The notes under the pieces are model-generated. The model was not told the DNA's origin and searched no databases. It saw nothing but the letters and a program-made list of their open reading frames with translations. DNA of 63,266 nucleotides from an uncultured Pseudoflavonifractor sp. (GTDB lineage: Bacteria; Bacillota; Clostridia; Oscillospirales; Oscillospiraceae): NCBI GenBank assembly GCA_947383685.1, contig CANDEE010000002.1, positions 1 to 63,266 of the forward strand, written 5' to 3'. Shown here in pieces: positions 39,384 through 48,776 of the stretch. A program made the position numbers and the translations under genes. Position 1 is the stretch's first letter. Every line of letters begins with the position of its first letter.

Positions 39384-39414
39384 GTTGTCTATAAATAACG
39401 GCCTCAGTGGAGGC
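39384..39414 (+). other. attR of element 2
   Basis: Element half-site GTTGTCTATAAATAACGGCC (39384-39403), then TCA and the core GTGGAGGC (39407-39414). It starts right after the recombinase stop. Confidence 0.75.
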
Positions 39415-39796
39415 CGTAGACCCCCTGGTCCTGGGCATGAAGCTGGTAGACCCCTGTGACTGCCACTGCGCCTGCAACTGCGAACTCACCGACGTGCCCC
39501 CCTGCATCTGCGCCTGCTTTGGCAGCGACCTGGACTTCTCCTGCGAGGGCAAGCGGCTCTATGTGTCCCTGGGCCAGTTCTCCCTCATCCGCCTGGAGCG
39601 GGATACCCAGCTCCTGATCCCCGTCTATGACTACTGCATGCCCGATAAGGAGTGCACCTGCGACGGCGGCGCCTGTGATGAGGACCCCTGCGAGCTGTTC
39701 CGTCATGTGAAGTTCCCCGTCCACGAGTTCTTCCCCACCGACCGGAACCCCGCTCCTGACGGCGGTTGTGGTTGCGGATGCAGCTGCTGCGGCTGA
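39407..39796 (+). pseudogene. Split host gene, segment 3 of 3 (C-terminus)
   Basis: 129 codons plus stop, in frame with segment 2 across the GTGGAGGC core (VEAVDPLVLGMKLVD). It has Cys-rich blocks (DPCDCHCACNCEL, CICACFG, CMPDKECTCDGGACDEDPC), the conserved-looking GQFSLIRLERDTQLLIPVYD, and a Gly/Cys tail ending SCCG. The many Cys pairs suggest disulfide cross-linking or metal binding, as in spore coat proteins; that role is inference. Confidence 0.75.
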
Positions 39797-39814
39797 TTTC
39801 CCCTTTGCGGCAAA

Positions 39815-39845
39815 AACTCCCCAGGATTACCTGGGGAGTTTTTAT
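39815..39845 (+). terminator. Terminator of the split gene (also read from the other side)
   Basis: AACTCCCCAGG (39815-39825) and CCTGGGGAGTT (39830-39840) with an ATTA loop, T-rich on the plus side and A-rich before it. It can serve both this gene and the converging oxidoreductase gene. Confidence 0.8.
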
Positions 39846-39869
39846 TTTGGAAAAAACTAGCTTCCGTGG

Positions 39870-40823
39870 TCAATAGGGCCGGGTTTGACTTAAAATGCGC
39901 ACCGCTTCCCCGCTGATGTCCAAAAGTTTCTCTGCTCTGTCCAGCCGACCGTTGTCTATCATGTCCTGGAAGGCCAGAAACTCCGGGACCATACGGTGGA
40001 CGTCCGTTGCAAAGTCCCGCCGGATGATCTCTCCCGTGCGGAGGGTGACCTCGTAGCTGGGGCCGCAGCTCAGGGGCCCTTGCAGCTCAAGCCAGCCCAA
40101 CTCTCCCGTGACCAGGGAACGGTTGGGGCCTTGGCAATCCTTGGCAGCAAGGCACACCGCCTTCATCGTCCCATAGTCCAGGGTAAGAACTCCGCTGGTA
40201 TCCACTCCCCGCCGAAGGTTGGGAGCGTACGCCGCCCCCTTGGGAGCGCCGAACAGGAAAAGGGCGGCGTGAAGATTATAGACATTCAGGTCCATCAAGG
40301 CTCCGCCGCCCAGGACCGGGTCAAAAGCCGGGGCAATCTCCCCCCGCAGAAAGGCGTCATACCGGGAGGAATATTGACTGTAATTGAACGCCGCAAGCCG
40401 CAGCCTGCCCAGCAGGGGCAAATCCTCCCTCATCTGGGCCAGGGCGGGCAGGTAGTGGAGGGTCATAGCCTCCACCAGAACAAGGTTCCGGTCACGGGCC
40501 AAGGCGCAAAGCGTATCAAATTCCTCCGGACTTGCCACCATGGGCTTCTCCACAATGACGTGCTTGTTTTTCAGGAGGGCCGCCTTGGCATACTCAAAGT
40601 GGACCGCATTGGGCAGGCCGATGTAGACCGTGTCTACTTCACTTTCCAAAAGTGCAGAATAGTCAAAAAACAGGTGGGCTATCTGGTAGCGCTGAGCCAG
40701 CTCCTCCCCCCTCGCCCGGCTCCTCTCGGTACCCAAAAGGGCCAGAGGGTGGATATCCAATCCTCCCAACACCCCCAGAAGTTCCCGGACAATCATTCCC
40801 GTTCCCAAAAGCGCCAGTTTCAT
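39870..40823 (-). CDS. Gfo/Idh/MocA-family oxidoreductase
   Basis: 317 residues. An N-terminal Rossmann segment (LALLGTGMIVRELLG), the family motif HVIVEKPMVAS with the catalytic Lys, and AFDPVLGGGALMDLNVYNLH in the C-terminal domain. Enzymes of this type use NAD(P) to oxidise or reduce sugars and sugar-like compounds; the substrate cannot be told. No linked sugar genes are nearby. Confidence 0.85.
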   Translation of the reverse strand: MKLALLGTGMIVRELLGVLGGLDIHPLALLGTERSRARGEELAQRYQIAHLFFDYSALLESEVDTVYIGLPNAVHFEYAKAALLKNKHVIVEKPMVASPEEFDTLCALARDRNLVLVEAMTLHYLPALAQMREDLPLLGRLRLAAFNYSQYSSRYDAFLRGEIAPAFDPVLGGGALMDLNVYNLHAALFLFGAPKGAAYAPNLRRGVDTSGVLTLDYGTMKAVCLAAKDCQGPNRSLVTGELGWLELQGPLSCGPSYEVTLRTGEIIRRDFATDVHRMVPEFLAFQDMIDNGRLDRAEKLLDISGEAVRILSQTRPY

Positions 40824-40842
40824 CGAAAAAACTCTCCTATTC

Positions 40843-42384
40843 TCACATCAGCGGTGCGAACATCCGCAGTACCGAACGGAAAAGGAGCCGGGGAAAAGAG
40901 TGGTTTTCCGCATCCTTCAGAGTAACCTCCTGGCTCTTTTCCAGGGTATCCAAAATGTCCGCCTTTACGTCCAGCACCGTGGGGTCCCCACAGAGCCAAA
41001 CGCCATTTTCAAAATGGAGAAACATACTGCGGTAATCCATATTCACCGTACCTACTGTGGCGTAAAGGTCATCCACAGCAAAGCACTTAGCATGGACGAA
41101 ACCGGGGGTATACTCAAATATCCGCACCCCGGCCTCTAATAAGGGGCTATAATGGGCCCGGGTCATCTCAAAGACGGTTTTTTTGTCGGGGACATGGGGG
41201 GTGATAATACGGACGTCCACTCCGCTTTTCGCTGCCGAGCAAAGGGCGTTATTCACATTGTCACTGATAATGAGATAGGGGGTCATAAGATAGACGTAGC
41301 TTTTTGCTTTGGAAATCAGGTTCAGGTACACCGTCTCTCCCACCGGCTCTCCATCCAGCGGACTATCGGTATAGGGTTGGACCCAGCGCTCTGCTCCCCG
41401 CTCCGCCTCCAACGGCAGTGTGGCGGGCCGGTAGGCCCCATAGTCCTCCTGCTCCCCGCTGGTATACTCCCACATGGTGAGGAACATGACTGCCATGGAC
41501 CAGGCAGCCTCCCCCTTCAGAAGGATGGCGTTGTCCTTCCAATGACCGTATTTTACCCGCTCATTTACATATTCGTCGGCCAGGTTCATTCCTCCGGTGA
41601 AGGCTGTGTTCCCGTCAATGACACAGATTTTCCGGTGATCCCGGTTGTTGAGCCGCACCGACAGAACGGGCACAAAGCGGTTAAATACCTGACAACGGAT
41701 ACCTCTGGCCTCCAGCTCCTTGTCGTAACCCTTGGGCAGAGTGTAAAGGCAGCCCACATCATCGTAGATGACCCGCACATCCACCCCCTGGCGGGCCTTA
41801 TCCTCTAAAATTTCCAAGACAGCGTTCCAGAGCTTCCCTGGCTCAATAATAAAGTATTCCAGGAAAATATACCGCTCCGCCCGGCGAAGCTCCTCCAGCA
41901 GAGGCTGAAAGGCCTCGTCTCCCAGAGGATAGTACCGGGTCCAGGTATTGGTGTAGAGGGGACAGTGGGCGTACTCCTCTAAATAGCGGGACTGGTTCAC
42001 CGCATCCCGGCCAAAGGGGGTAAGGCTCTCCGCCTTCTTGTCCGGGTCCAGAGCGTTCACCATATGCCGGTCCATGCCCTCCATCTTCTTCCGTGCCTGC
42101 TGGGACAGGCCGTTGCCGCCGCAGAGGAGGTAAAATAGTCCTCCAAACATGGGAACCAATAGGATGGGAACGATCCAAGCTATCTTATAGCCCGGATCGC
42201 TCTTTTTATTGATGATGTGCAGCACCGCAAAGAGAGAGAGAAGCACGCAGAACAGGTAAACATAGAGGAAGTACTCGGAAAAGCGCAGGATAGTAGCTAC
42301 AAAGAAGGCTGCCTGCAACAGCAGGAGGAGAGCTACCAGCACCGTGCGGTGGGTCACAAGTGACAGTATTTTTTTGATGCTCAT
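40843..42384 (-). CDS. cls: Cardiolipin synthase
   Basis: 513 residues starting MSIKKILSLVTHRTVL (ATG 42384, GAGGAGG upstream). Two N-terminal membrane segments precede two HKD motifs: HRKICVIDGNTAFTGGMN and HAKCFAVDDLYATVGTVN. It joins two phosphatidylglycerols to make cardiolipin and glycerol in the membrane. The size and order are standard for bacterial Cls. Confidence 0.92.
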   Translation of the reverse strand: MSIKKILSLVTHRTVLVALLLLLQAAFFVATILRFSEYFLYVYLFCVLLSLFAVLHIINKKSDPGYKIAWIVPILLVPMFGGLFYLLCGGNGLSQQARKKMEGMDRHMVNALDPDKKAESLTPFGRDAVNQSRYLEEYAHCPLYTNTWTRYYPLGDEAFQPLLEELRRAERYIFLEYFIIEPGKLWNAVLEILEDKARQGVDVRVIYDDVGCLYTLPKGYDKELEARGIRCQVFNRFVPVLSVRLNNRDHRKICVIDGNTAFTGGMNLADEYVNERVKYGHWKDNAILLKGEAAWSMAVMFLTMWEYTSGEQEDYGAYRPATLPLEAERGAERWVQPYTDSPLDGEPVGETVYLNLISKAKSYVYLMTPYLIISDNVNNALCSAAKSGVDVRIITPHVPDKKTVFEMTRAHYSPLLEAGVRIFEYTPGFVHAKCFAVDDLYATVGTVNMDYRSMFLHFENGVWLCGDPTVLDVKADILDTLEKSQEVTLKDAENHSFPRLLFRSVLRMFAPLM

Positions 42385-42423
42385 TGGCACTCTCCTCCTC
42401 TTTTTTTCCACAAAGCGGAACGC

Positions 42424-45400
42424 TTACTTCACAACCACGTTCTCCGGCCCAAACATCTCCCGCAGCTCCGCCAGGAGAGCCGGGTGGAGCTGCGCCGATG
42501 CACCCAATTGCTTCCGGGTATCGGCGCACAGGAGGATCACCCTCTGGGCGCCAGGGAACATATTCAATACCAGCCGTGCTTTTCGCAGCAGGGGGTCCTC
42601 CGCTGAGGGCACCTTTACATATAAGGTCCCCTGGACGGCTTGCCCACCGGGAGCGCTTTGCCGCTGGGTGGCTTCCTCCGCCATTTGGGAGGTAAGCGGC
42701 CGGACCCGGTCGCACATAAGCTGGGGAGCCTTTTCATCCCGAACAGACAGCTTCCCTTCCACCAGCACCGCCATTCCCTCCGCCAGAAAGGGACCGCTCT
42801 CGGCCAGGGTCCGGGAAAAGCAGAGCAGCTCCATGGAGCCCGTATCGTCCTCCAGGGTCACATAGGCCATGAGGGTATTGTTTCTGGTGGTTTTCGTCTT
42901 TACCCCGGCAACTACACCTGCCAGGGTCACCTTCTGGCCGTCCCGGTACACCTCCGGTCCCCTCTCCTGGTCAAAATCCACCAGGATGGCTCCTATGGGA
43001 GACGCCCGGTTCTGACGTGCCAGTTCCCGGTAGTCGTCCATGGGGTGGCCCGTCAGGTAGAGTCCGGTGGTTTCCTTTTCCATCTTCATAAGCTCCTGCC
43101 GGGAAAACTCCGGGATGTCAGGCAATGGAATCTCTGGGGCGGAGCCGGCACTTCCCTCGCAGCCGCCGAAAAGATCGTACTGTCCCTCAATGGTTTCCCG
43201 CTTGACCTTGGCGATAGCGTCCATGGTCTTTTCCGCCACATTCAGCAATTGGGAACGGCGGCCTCCCAAGCCATCAAAGGCCCCACATTTAATGAGGCTC
43301 TCCACCACCCGCTTATTGCAGTCTGCCCCGAACATCCGCTGGCAGAAATCCGCCAGGGACGTGAATGGGCCGTTCTCCTGCCGTTGGGCTATCATCTGGA
43401 GAGCTCCGCCCCGGCCTACCCCCTTGACGGCGGCCAGCCCGAAGCGGATGCCCCCCCCGGTGGCGGTGAAATCAGCCCCGGACTGGTTCACATCGGGAGG
43501 CAGTAGGGCGATGCCGCAGGACTTGCATTCGGCAATATACTCGGCAACCTTCTCGCTGGAATCCAGCACCGAGGTAAGGAGGGCCGCCATATATTCCTTG
43601 GTATAGTGGCACTTGAACCAGGCCGTCTGGTAAGCTACGATGGCGTAGGCCAGGGAATGCGCCTTATTGAAGGCGTAATTGGCAAAGTCGTAAATCTCGT
43701 CGTAGATGGACTGGGCCACCGGCTCCGGGATACCGTTGGCCACGCAGCCCACAATATTCCGCGCCGGGTCGCCGTGGAGAAAGGCTCCCCGCTCCCGCTC
43801 CACGTCCTTGGCCTTCTTCTTGCTCATGGCCCGGCGGACCATGTCGGCCTGGCCCAGAGAGTAGCCTGCCAGCTTGCGGAAAATCTCAATGACCTGCTCC
43901 TGGTAGACAATGCAGCCGTAGGTGCTTCGGAGGATCGGCTCCAGCATGGGATGCTTGTACTTCACCAGCTTGGGGTCGTGCTTACAGGCCACAAACCGGG
44001 GAATTGAGTCCATGGGACCGGGGCGGTAGAGGGCAATAATGGCGCAGATGTCCTCCAAATCCTTGGGCTTCAGGCTGACGCAGACCCCTGTCATCCCCGC
44101 CGACTCCATTTGAAACACCCCGGAGGTGCGGCCCTCAGAGAGCATCTTCAAGACCTCCGGGTCGTTGTCCGGAATATCGTCCAGGGTAAAGCCGGGGCGT
44201 TCCTTTTGGATTTCCTTCACTGTATCGTCCAGCACCGTCAGGTTCCGAAGGCCCAAAAAGTCCATCTTCAGAAGGCCCAGCTCCTCCAGGGTCACCATGG
44301 TATACTGGGTCACGGGCTGGCCGTCGTTGGTGGCAAGGGGCACATAGTCGGTCACCGGCAGCCGGGTGATGACCACGCCGGCGGCGTGGGTGGAGGCGTG
44401 GCGGGGCATCCCCTCAATAGCCTGGGCGGTATCAATAAGGAGCTTGATCTGTCCGTCCTCCTCATACATATCCCGCAGGGGCTTGGACAGCTTCAGGGCG
44501 TCTGCCAGAGTAATGTGAATGGCTCCGGGACCGGCGGGTACCTGCTTTGCCACCTTGTCCACCTGGTCATAGGGCATATTGAGCACCCGGCCTACGTCCC
44601 GAATTGCCGCCCGGGCCGCCATAGTCCCAAAGGTAACGATTTGAGCCACGTGGTCGGCTCCATATTTGCCCCGGACATAGTCAATGACCTCCTCACGGCG
44701 GCGGGGACAGAAGTCGATGTCAATATCAGGCATGGTAACCCGCTCCGGGTTCAAAAACCGCTCAAAAAAGAGGCCGTACTTCATGGGGTCTACCTCGGTG
44801 ATCGCCATACAGTAGGCCACCATGGACCCCGCCGCCGAGCCGCGGCCCGGTCCTACGGGGATTCCATGGGATTTGGCATAGCCGATGAAGTCGGAGACGA
44901 TCAGGAAGTAATCCACAAAGCCCATCTTGCGGATGACCCCCATCTCGTACTCCAGCTGCTCCTGATACCCCTCCGGATGGCCGGGATAGCGGCGTTCAAA
45001 CCCTTGGCGGCACAGCTTTTCAAAATAAGCGTCCGGATCGGTCTCCCCTTCTGGCAGGTGGAATTCCGGCAGGTGATATTTGCCAAACTCAAACTCCACG
45101 TTGCACATATCCGCGATTTTCAGGGTATTTTCTATGGCTCCGGGATACTTGCTGAAAAGGGCCTCCATCTCCTCGGTGCTCTTGAGATACATTTCGTCGG
45201 TCTCAAACTTCATCCGGTCCGGGTCGGCCTCGGTCTTTCCTGTCTGGATACACATGAGAATATCCTGCATCCGGGCATCCTCTTTGGTGAGATAGTGGGC
45301 GTCATTGGTGCAGACCAGTGGAATACCCGTTTCCTCATGGATGCGTAGAAGACCGGCGACAACTACGGGGTCCGCCTCCAGGCCGTGATCCTGAAGCTCC

Positions 45401-45915
45401 AGGTAATAGCTCCCCCGGCCAAAAAGCCGGTCCATCTCCTGGGCATGAGCCTTGGCCCCCTCGTAATCTCCGCTCCGCAGCCGCCGGGGCAGCTCACCCG
45501 CAAGGCAGGCGGACAGGCAGATAAGACCCTCCGCCCGCTCCCGCAGCAGGTCCATGTCGATGCGGGGCTTGATGTAGAAGCCCTCTGTATAGGACTGGCT
45601 CACCATGTGGGAAAGGTTTCGGTAACCCACCTCGTCCTTGCACAGCAAGATAAGGTGCCGGGCCTTACTGTCCAGCTCATGGACCCTATCGAACCGGGTC
45701 CGGGGGGCCACATAGACCTCGCAGCCGATGATGGGCTTGATCCCCTCCGCCTTACAGGCCCGGTAAAAATCAATGACTCCGTACATGGTCCCGTGGTCGG
45801 TGATAGCCACGGCGGGCTGTCCCAACTCCTTTACCCGCTTTACCAGCTTGGGAATACGGCAGGCTCCGTCCAAAAGGGAATATTCCGTGTGGTTATGCAG
45901 GTGAACGAAAGGCAT
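42424..45915 (-). CDS. dnaE: DNA polymerase III alpha subunit, DnaE
   Basis: 1163 residues starting MPFVHLHNHTEYSLLDGACR (ATG 45915). PHP domain at the N-terminus, the polymerase core with PDIDIDFCPRRREEVIDY and GRGSAAGSMVAYCMAITEVD, then helix-hairpin-helix and OB-fold regions (GVVAGVKTKTTRN). It carries the catalytic aspartates of the C family. In Firmicutes DnaE works beside PolC, mostly extending primers. It directly precedes the cardiolipin synthase gene. Confidence 0.96.
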   Translation of the reverse strand: MPFVHLHNHTEYSLLDGACRIPKLVKRVKELGQPAVAITDHGTMYGVIDFYRACKAEGIKPIIGCEVYVAPRTRFDRVHELDSKARHLILLCKDEVGYRNLSHMVSQSYTEGFYIKPRIDMDLLRERAEGLICLSACLAGELPRRLRSGDYEGAKAHAQEMDRLFGRGSYYLELQDHGLEADPVVVAGLLRIHEETGIPLVCTNDAHYLTKEDARMQDILMCIQTGKTEADPDRMKFETDEMYLKSTEEMEALFSKYPGAIENTLKIADMCNVEFEFGKYHLPEFHLPEGETDPDAYFEKLCRQGFERRYPGHPEGYQEQLEYEMGVIRKMGFVDYFLIVSDFIGYAKSHGIPVGPGRGSAAGSMVAYCMAITEVDPMKYGLFFERFLNPERVTMPDIDIDFCPRRREEVIDYVRGKYGADHVAQIVTFGTMAARAAIRDVGRVLNMPYDQVDKVAKQVPAGPGAIHITLADALKLSKPLRDMYEEDGQIKLLIDTAQAIEGMPRHASTHAAGVVITRLPVTDYVPLATNDGQPVTQYTMVTLEELGLLKMDFLGLRNLTVLDDTVKEIQKERPGFTLDDIPDNDPEVLKMLSEGRTSGVFQMESAGMTGVCVSLKPKDLEDICAIIALYRPGPMDSIPRFVACKHDPKLVKYKHPMLEPILRSTYGCIVYQEQVIEIFRKLAGYSLGQADMVRRAMSKKKAKDVERERGAFLHGDPARNIVGCVANGIPEPVAQSIYDEIYDFANYAFNKAHSLAYAIVAYQTAWFKCHYTKEYMAALLTSVLDSSEKVAEYIAECKSCGIALLPPDVNQSGADFTATGGGIRFGLAAVKGVGRGGALQMIAQRQENGPFTSLADFCQRMFGADCNKRVVESLIKCGAFDGLGGRRSQLLNVAEKTMDAIAKVKRETIEGQYDLFGGCEGSAGSAPEIPLPDIPEFSRQELMKMEKETTGLYLTGHPMDDYRELARQNRASPIGAILVDFDQERGPEVYRDGQKVTLAGVVAGVKTKTTRNNTLMAYVTLEDDTGSMELLCFSRTLAESGPFLAEGMAVLVEGKLSVRDEKAPQLMCDRVRPLTSQMAEEATQRQSAPGGQAVQGTLYVKVPSAEDPLLRKARLVLNMFPGAQRVILLCADTRKQLGASAQLHPALLAELREMFGPENVVVK

Positions 45916-45947
45916 GGCTTGTCCCTCCTCGTTTTTCGCTTCCACGT

Positions 45948-46841
45948 CTATTGCTCTGCCAATTCCGCCAGCTTTTTCAAGCGGTGGCTGAGGGAAGATT
46001 TGGTAATAGGCGGCTCGCAGAGGGCCGCCAGCTCAGTGAGGGTCAGGTCGGGGTTATCCAGGCGCAGCCTGGCCGCCTCCGCCAGCTTAGGGGGAAGCTG
46101 GCAAAGGTCCATCCGCTCGGAGAGGCGGCGAATGACCTCAAGCTGGGCCTGGGCTGCCTCCACCGCCTTGTCCAAGTTGGCGGCATCACAGTTCACCCGG
46201 CGGTTTACGCCCCCCCGCAAATCCTTCTCCGCCTTAGCGTTCATCAGTTCCATTGCCGCCAAGGGCGCACCGATGGCGGTAAGAAAGTCGGCAATGGCCT
46301 CGCTCTGCTTGAAGTAGGTCATGTGGACGCCGTTCCGGTCCACCGATTTGGGGTCAAAGCCCGCCTCCCGCAAAAGGGTCAGCAGCTCCCGGTCCACCGA
46401 GCGGTGAGTGGTCGTCAGCTCCAGGTGGTAGCTCTTACTGGGGTCAGTGACCGAGCCGCCCGCCAGAAAAGCGCCCCGGAAAAAGGCAGTGCGGCAGTGG
46501 TCCTCCTCCAGCACGGCAAAATTGATGTGGTGGGCCACCGCCGTGCCCGGGTCGTAACCAAAAGCCGCCCATAGAGTGGAGAGCTTGTCCGGCGCGGTAA
46601 TGGAGAAAACCCGCTTACCGGGTCCCTCCTCCGGCAAGCGGTCAAAGGTAAGCTGAAAGGCCTTTTTGAACAAAAGGGGAAGCCGGACCGCCAAATCCGC
46701 CGACTCCGTAACAATGCGGACTTCCTTATGGTCAAACCGGTTGGCATAGAGGAGAACGCCGTAGCCCTCCGCCAGGGCGCAGCATTTGCGGCTGATGCCC
46801 TGGCGGCATAGCTCCCGCTTGGCGTCGCTGGAAAAGGACAT
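45948..46841 (-). CDS. whiA: WhiA DNA-binding protein
   Basis: 297 residues. Degenerate LAGLIDADG homing-endonuclease-like fold at the N-terminus (FFRGAFLAGGSVTDPSKSYH) and a C-terminal helix-turn-helix (LTLTELAALCEPPITKSSLS). WhiA regulates cell division or sporulation genes in Gram-positive bacteria. It lies next to yvcK and rapZ, the conserved cluster. Confidence 0.93.
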   Translation of the reverse strand: MSFSSDAKRELCRQGISRKCCALAEGYGVLLYANRFDHKEVRIVTESADLAVRLPLLFKKAFQLTFDRLPEEGPGKRVFSITAPDKLSTLWAAFGYDPGTAVAHHINFAVLEEDHCRTAFFRGAFLAGGSVTDPSKSYHLELTTTHRSVDRELLTLLREAGFDPKSVDRNGVHMTYFKQSEAIADFLTAIGAPLAAMELMNAKAEKDLRGGVNRRVNCDAANLDKAVEAAQAQLEVIRRLSERMDLCQLPPKLAEAARLRLDNPDLTLTELAALCEPPITKSSLSHRLKKLAELAEQ

Positions 46842-46880
46842 GGCATTCTCCTCCTTTCTTCTTTGGTAGGCTGTATAGGT

Positions 46881-47894
46881 TCAGAACACCTTGGTGTCCG
46901 CCCGCTCCTCGTAAAGCTCCATGGTAACCTCTCCCAGCCGCTCCGGGGAGTGGCGGGCATAGCGGGCGGCCGTGGAGATCATGGGCCGCTCCACCACCTC
47001 TACCCCCAGGGCTTCGATGCGCGCCTTGTCTACTTCGATGGGGTCGGCGTCCTCCGCCTTGTATCGTTGGATCAGGTCCGGGTCCACCGGGGCGGAGTTT
47101 GCCACGCACAGGTCGATCAGTCCCGGCCCGGAGTGCTCCAGAAGGGCCTTAACGTGGTCGGAGAGGGTCATGCCCTCAGTCTCCCCATCCTGGGTCATAA
47201 TGTTGCCGATATAGATTTTCAGGGCCTCGCTCCGGCAGATGGCCTCCGCCACCCCCTCCACCAGCAGGTTGGGAATGACGCTGGTATAAAGGCTGCCCGG
47301 CCCCAACACGATAAGGTTGGCCTCCCGGATAGCCTCCAAGGCCGCCTGAGTAGCGGCAGGGCGCTCCGGCAGGAGCCGCACCTTCCGAATCCGGCAGTCC
47401 TGAGCCTTCTTAAAATCCGCAATGAGGGATTCCCCCACCACCGCCGTACCGTTTTCAAAGGTAGCCTCCAGCTTCACGTCTGCGCTGGTAACAGGCAGGA
47501 CCCGGCCTGTAATGGCAAGGACCTGGCTCATCTGGGCCACTGCTTCCTCAAAGGAACCGGATATGCCGTTAAGGGCCGCCAGAATGAGGTTGCCAAAGGA
47601 CTGTCCCGTGAGTCGGCCCGAGCCCACGGGAAAACGGTAGGCCAACAGCTCCTGCATGACGGGTTCGGCATTGGCCAGGGCCTCCATGCAGTGGCGGATA
47701 TCCCCCGGAGGAGGCATCCCCAAATCCTGGCGCAGAACACCGGAGCCTCCGCCGTCATCGGCAACGGTAACGATGGCGGTCAGGTTTTTTGTTCGGTTTT
47801 TCAGTCCCCGGAGCATGGTGGAAAGGCCGGTTCCGCCACCAATTGCCACCACCTTGGGACCATTTTCCCAGCGGTATTTCGATTTTTCTTCCAT
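46881..47894 (-). CDS. yvcK: YvcK/GlmR family protein
   Basis: 337 residues starting MEEKSKYRWENGPKVVAIGG (ATG 47894, GAGAGG upstream). N-terminal GGGTGLSTMLRGLK and VADDGGGSGVLRQDLG bind UDP-sugar or nucleotide; GSLYTSVIPNLLVEG is a further family block. In Bacillus it promotes glucosamine synthesis and wall formation on gluconeogenic carbon. It overlaps the rapZ end region. Confidence 0.93.
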   Translation of the reverse strand: MEEKSKYRWENGPKVVAIGGGTGLSTMLRGLKNRTKNLTAIVTVADDGGGSGVLRQDLGMPPPGDIRHCMEALANAEPVMQELLAYRFPVGSGRLTGQSFGNLILAALNGISGSFEEAVAQMSQVLAITGRVLPVTSADVKLEATFENGTAVVGESLIADFKKAQDCRIRKVRLLPERPAATQAALEAIREANLIVLGPGSLYTSVIPNLLVEGVAEAICRSEALKIYIGNIMTQDGETEGMTLSDHVKALLEHSGPGLIDLCVANSAPVDPDLIQRYKAEDADPIEVDKARIEALGVEVVERPMISTAARYARHSPERLGEVTMELYEERADTKVF

Positions 47895-47896
47895 AT

Positions 47897-48757
47897 TCAG
47901 CCTCTCGTCATATCCCGGTGGTTTTCGCTGGCATCGTAGCCCTTTTGCCGCACAAAGTCGGCCAGGGTCTTCGCCACCGCCACCGAGCGGTGCTTGCCGC
48001 CCGTACAACCGATAGCGATAACCAGCGCGGTCTTGCCCTCCTCCACATACTGTGGCAAAAGGAAACCGATGAGCCGTTCCAAATAGGTCATAAAATCCTT
48101 GGTCTGCTGATAACCAAATACAAAATCATTGACCGGAGCGTCCAGTCCCGTCTGATGCCGCAGCTCGGTAATGTAAAAGGGATTGGGCAAAAAGCGGACG
48201 TCAAAGACCAAATCGGCCTCGATGGGGATGCCGTACTTAAAGCCAAAGGAGATAACGCTCACATTCATGGCCTGCTGGGGGCCACCCTCCCCAAAGACCC
48301 GCAGTATCTCCCCCCGCAGCTTGGCGGTGGAGAGGGCTGTGGTGTCCACATTATACTCAGCCCTGGCCCGGACCGGGGCCAGAATCGTCCGTTCCAGGCG
48401 AACCGCCTCGTCCAGCGAACGGTTCCCCTTTGCCAGAGGATGCCGCCGCCGGGTTTCTTTATACCGCTTAATGATGGTCTCCGGGCTGGCCTCCATATAG
48501 AGTATCTTGTGGTCACAGCCCATCCGGTCCAGCTCCTCCAGTGCGGCAAACAGACCGTCAAAGCTCTGTCCGCCCCGAATGTCGGAGACAATGGCCACCC
48601 GGTCGTACTGGGCGGGACTTGCCATACAAAGCTCAGCAAATTTGGGGATCAGGGCGGCCGGCATATTGTCCACCACAAAGTAGCCTATATCTTCCATAAA
48701 GGAGGCCGCCTGGCTTTTTCCCGCCCCGGACAGGCCGGAAATGACGATAAATTCCAT
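47897..48757 (-). CDS. rapZ: RNase adapter / nucleotide-binding protein RapZ
   Basis: 286 residues. The P-loop GLSGAGKSQAASF is at the start; FLPNPFYITELRHQTGLD and IGCTGGKHRSVAVA are hallmark blocks. It is the YvcJ/RapZ family, which senses glucosamine-6-phosphate or related metabolites; in Firmicutes it influences competence and wall metabolism. Confidence 0.94.
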   Translation of the reverse strand: MEFIVISGLSGAGKSQAASFMEDIGYFVVDNMPAALIPKFAELCMASPAQYDRVAIVSDIRGGQSFDGLFAALEELDRMGCDHKILYMEASPETIIKRYKETRRRHPLAKGNRSLDEAVRLERTILAPVRARAEYNVDTTALSTAKLRGEILRVFGEGGPQQAMNVSVISFGFKYGIPIEADLVFDVRFLPNPFYITELRHQTGLDAPVNDFVFGYQQTKDFMTYLERLIGFLLPQYVEEGKTALVIAIGCTGGKHRSVAVAKTLADFVRQKGYDASENHRDMTRG

Positions 48758-48776
48758 ACTTCTCCCTCCAAAGGGG

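Larger units (their letters stand above)
29567..39406. mobile_element. Integrative mobilizable element with CRESS-type Rep, 9.84 kb
   Basis: Bounded by GTGGAGGC at 29567 and 39407. It encodes a large serine recombinase, CRESS Rep, FtsK/TcpA-like translocase, a small DUF6870-like protein, a small protein before rep, three small regulators and two secreted proteins. No type IV secretion genes are present, so transfer would need a helper. The two surface genes are more AT-rich than the host. Confidence 0.85.

Noticed and set aside
39384..39406. Element 2 ending at a tRNA gene
   Set aside because: No tRNA lies at either end of element 2; the only tRNA seen is the partial tRNA-Pro at the window start, outside both elements.
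237..39796. Split gene as sigK, spsM or another known skin-type target
   Set aside because: The joined protein is Cys-rich and has no sigma-factor regions or glycosyltransferase-like parts, so it is not one of the named examples; only the arrangement is similar.
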